Assembly (NCBI RefSeq): GCF_020073745.1
Contig: NZ_JAIRAU010000047.1
Location: 413,990 to 464,062 of the forward strand
Length of the DNA: 50,073 nucleotides
Direction: 5' to 3'
From: Nannocystis pusilla
Lineage (GTDB): Bacteria; Myxococcota_A; Polyangia; Nannocystales; Nannocystaceae
The translations under genes and the position numbers were made by a program. The notes under the pieces are model-generated. The model saw only the letters and a program-made list of their open reading frames with translations. It did not search any database and had not been told where the DNA came from. Below, piece after piece: positions 48,430-50,073 of the stretch (position 1 is the stretch's first letter; each line of letters starts with the position of its first letter).

Positions 48430-50073
48430 TCAGCGCGGATCGGCGGCGCAGCGGAAGCCGATCCCGTGGGTGTGCGCGTCGGCGTCGTTGGGGAAGCGCA
48501 GGGCCGGGTCGGTGTGCTCGGGCTCGGAGCTGTTGAAGGCGCCGCCGCGGATGACGCGGTTGTTGCCGGGCATCGGCGGGGGCGGCTCGCCCTCGGTGGT
48601 CGGGTAGCGCTCGAAGCGGTCGGCGGTCCACTCGAACACGTTGCCGACGAGGTCGAACAGGCCGTTCTCGGTCTTGCCGCCGGGGAAGCTGCCGACCGGC
48701 GCGGTGCCGACGAACTTGTCGTCGGCGGCGTACATCGGCTCGACCGGCGGCAGGCCCTTCTGCTTGCGCCACGCGACGCACTCGGTGCCGCAGGCGTTGA
48801 GGTGCTCGGGGCTGGGGGCGCCGTCGCCCCACGGGTACACGCGGCCGTCGGAGCCGCGGGCGGCGAACTCGAACTCGGCCTCGCTCGGCAGGCGCTTGCC
48901 GTGGACGCGGCAGTACTCGTCGGCCTGGGCCCAGGTGACGCAGTTGATCGGGTGCTGCTTGCGCTCGGCCACGCCCGCGTTGCAAAGCGTCGAGTAGGCG
49001 GTCTTGGCCTTCTCCCAGTCGGCCCGCTTGCTCGCGCCCTGCGGCCAGAAGCTGTCGCGGTAGGCCCGCTTGCAGTCGCCCTTGTCCGAGCAGGCCTCGT
49101 ACTTCTCGGTGGTGACCTCGTAGATGTCGATGCAAAACGGCCGGATCTCGACCTTGTGCTGCGGCCGCGCCAGCGCCAGCACCGGCTTCTCCGACTCGGA
49201 GCCCATGAAGAAGTTCTTGCCGGTGACGAAGGCCATGCCCTCGGGGCACGAGGTCGGCGGCTTGGGCGGCTCGACCTTGGTCTCGGGCTTGGGCGCCTCG
49301 ACCGCCTTGGCCTCGGTCGGCGGCGGCTGCGGCGGCGGCTTCTCGGGCTCGCCCCCGCCGCGGGTGGCCACGAACACGGCGGCGCCGGCGGCCACGAGGG
49401 CGCCGACGATCGCGGCCATCGCCCCGACGGCCATCGGCTTGACCGCGGGCGCGGGCGGAGTGACGACGGTCGACGGGACCGGCGGCGAGGCCGGGGTCGG
49501 CGCGGCCGGGGTCGACATCGTCATCACCGGCGCCTGCGCCAGCAGCTCGCCGGAGCGGCGGGTCTTGAGCCCGCCGCTCCCGTCGGGCACGACGGTCTGA
49601 CCGATCGCGGTCTCGGCGGCCTGGATCGCCGGGTACTCCTTGAGCTCGAGCGCGGCGGCGAGGTTGGTCCAGAACTCGCCCATGTTGGGGTAGCGGTCGA
49701 CGACCCGGACCGCGAGCGCCTTCTGGAACACCGCCTCGACGGCGTCGGAGGTGGCGACCCCGAAGGTCCGCGGGGTCGGCCGCCGCTGGGTGTTTTGGGT
49801 CGCGAACGCGAACTGGATGAACTGCTCGCCCTCGAGGGCCGGCAGGCCGCCGCGCATGATCTCGACCAGCACGAGCGCCATTTGATAGACGTCGGTCCAC
49901 GGCCCGGTGGCGCCGTAGCTGCGGTCGAACTGCTCGGGCGCGCCGTAGGTCGGGGTGAAGCTCGAGATCTGCGTGCCGGTGGCCTGCATCGCCGTGCGGG
50001 CCTGGCTCTGCATGACCTTGGCGATGCCGAAGTCGAGGACCTTGATGACGACGCCGGGCACCAGCTCGTCGCC
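48430..50073 (-). CDS. Truncated Ser/Thr kinase fused to an FGE/SUMF1-like domain
   Basis: The N-terminal part lies beyond the window edge; about 547 residues are visible. A Hanks-type kinase C-lobe comes first (VLDFGIAK, then YGAPEQF, DVYQMALVLVEI), then a Pro/Ala linker, one membrane helix (AVGAMAAIVGALVAAGAAVFVA), another Pro-rich linker, and a formylglycine-generating-enzyme-like domain: GMAFVTGKNFFMGS, CIDIYEVTTEKY, PINCVTWAQADEYCRVHGKRLPSEAEFEFAARG, YPWGDGAP, NVFEWTAD, RVIRGGAFNS and GFRCA. The kinase is cytoplasmic and the FGE-like domain extracytoplasmic. Kinase-FGE fusions are known in myxobacteria and planctomycetes; the FGE-like part probably senses or binds rather than matures sulfatases. 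Confidence 0.85.
   Translation of the reverse strand, partial: GDELVPGVVIKVLDFGIAKVMQSQARTAMQATGTQISSFTPTYGAPEQFDRSYGATGPWTDVYQMALVLVEIMRGGLPALEGEQFIQFAFATQNTQRRPTPRTFGVATSDAVEAVFQKALAVRVVDRYPNMGEFWTNLAAALELKEYPAIQAAETAIGQTVVPDGSGGLKTRRSGELLAQAPVMTMSTPAAPTPASPPVPSTVVTPPAPAVKPMAVGAMAAIVGALVAAGAAVFVATRGGGEPEKPPPQPPPTEAKAVEAPKPETKVEPPKPPTSCPEGMAFVTGKNFFMGSESEKPVLALARPQHKVEIRPFCIDIYEVTTEKYEACSDKGDCKRAYRDSFWPQGASKRADWEKAKTAYSTLCNAGVAERKQHPINCVTWAQADEYCRVHGKRLPSEAEFEFAARGSDGRVYPWGDGAPSPEHLNACGTECVAWRKQKGLPPVEPMYAADDKFVGTAPVGSFPGGKTENGLFDLVGNVFEWTADRFERYPTTEGEPPPPMPGNNRVIRGGAFNSSEPEHTDPALRFPNDADAHTHGIGFRCAADPR

Overview
This is a very GC-rich window (roughly 70% by eye, strong G/C third-position bias) from a myxobacterium. 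A C-terminal MYXO-CTERM-type tail (Cys-containing motif, one membrane helix, Arg cluster), a Thr/Gly/Asp/Glu-rich linker, many lipoproteins, an NtrC-type activator, a Ser/Thr kinase and a formylglycine-enzyme-like domain all fit Myxococcota. The linker style makes me favour the Nannocystis/Plesiocystis branch, but that is inference. No rRNA, tRNA, CRISPR array or IS element was seen.

Layout: 1-776 is gene-free. 0.8-4.7 kb holds a lipid kinase and an OmpR-type two-component pair. 4.9-6.4 kb holds two tandem exported paralogues. 6.5-9.3 kb holds a PAS-STAS (RsbR-like) protein and an Omp85-type barrel. 9.4-11.4 kb holds an ATP-grasp ligase followed by a flavin monooxygenase. 11.6-15.5 kb holds a lipoprotein and RecD2. 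16.1-18.0 kb is yebC-ruvC-ruvA. 18.2-23.7 kb holds a trypsin-like lipoprotein, a metzincin-like MYXO-CTERM protein, an Smr protein and a CNNM/CorC transporter. 23.7-26.9 kb is argC-argB plus an M20 peptidase. 27.4-29 kb holds a MutH-like nuclease, a small lipoprotein and a thioesterase. 29.0-35.1 kb is a signalling operon: winged-helix protein, unknown protein, sigma-54 activator, TPR histidine kinase and stand-alone receiver. 35.2-39.7 kb holds lipoproteins and bioA. 40-42.4 kb is rseP-tsaB. 42.5-50 kb holds an exported protein, a CCA-adding enzyme, a small protein, polA and a truncated kinase-FGE fusion.

The outstanding feature is a dispersed repeat family. Its core is the 10-bp palindrome GGACATGTCC (variants with CCTG, CAGG, CATC) placed on an exact 14-bp period, consensus CATGTCCCGAAGGA. 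Each adjacent pair can fold into a hairpin, often with a CGAA/TTCG loop. I count about 18 intergenic loci and about 25 intragenic loci, with up to seven units in phase. Intergenic arrays very often begin within about 15 nt of a stop codon and fill gaps between convergent genes, which suggests a termination or 3'-end role. Intragenic copies form islands of rare codons in otherwise G/C-ending genes, even inside conserved motifs such as the RecD2 Walker A loop. One array lies inside the coding sequence of a histidine kinase sensor domain, another encodes most of the signal peptide of a second kinase, and a third supplies a start codon. At the cca gene a 44-bp unit (gene tail plus hairpin) is tandemly repeated four times.
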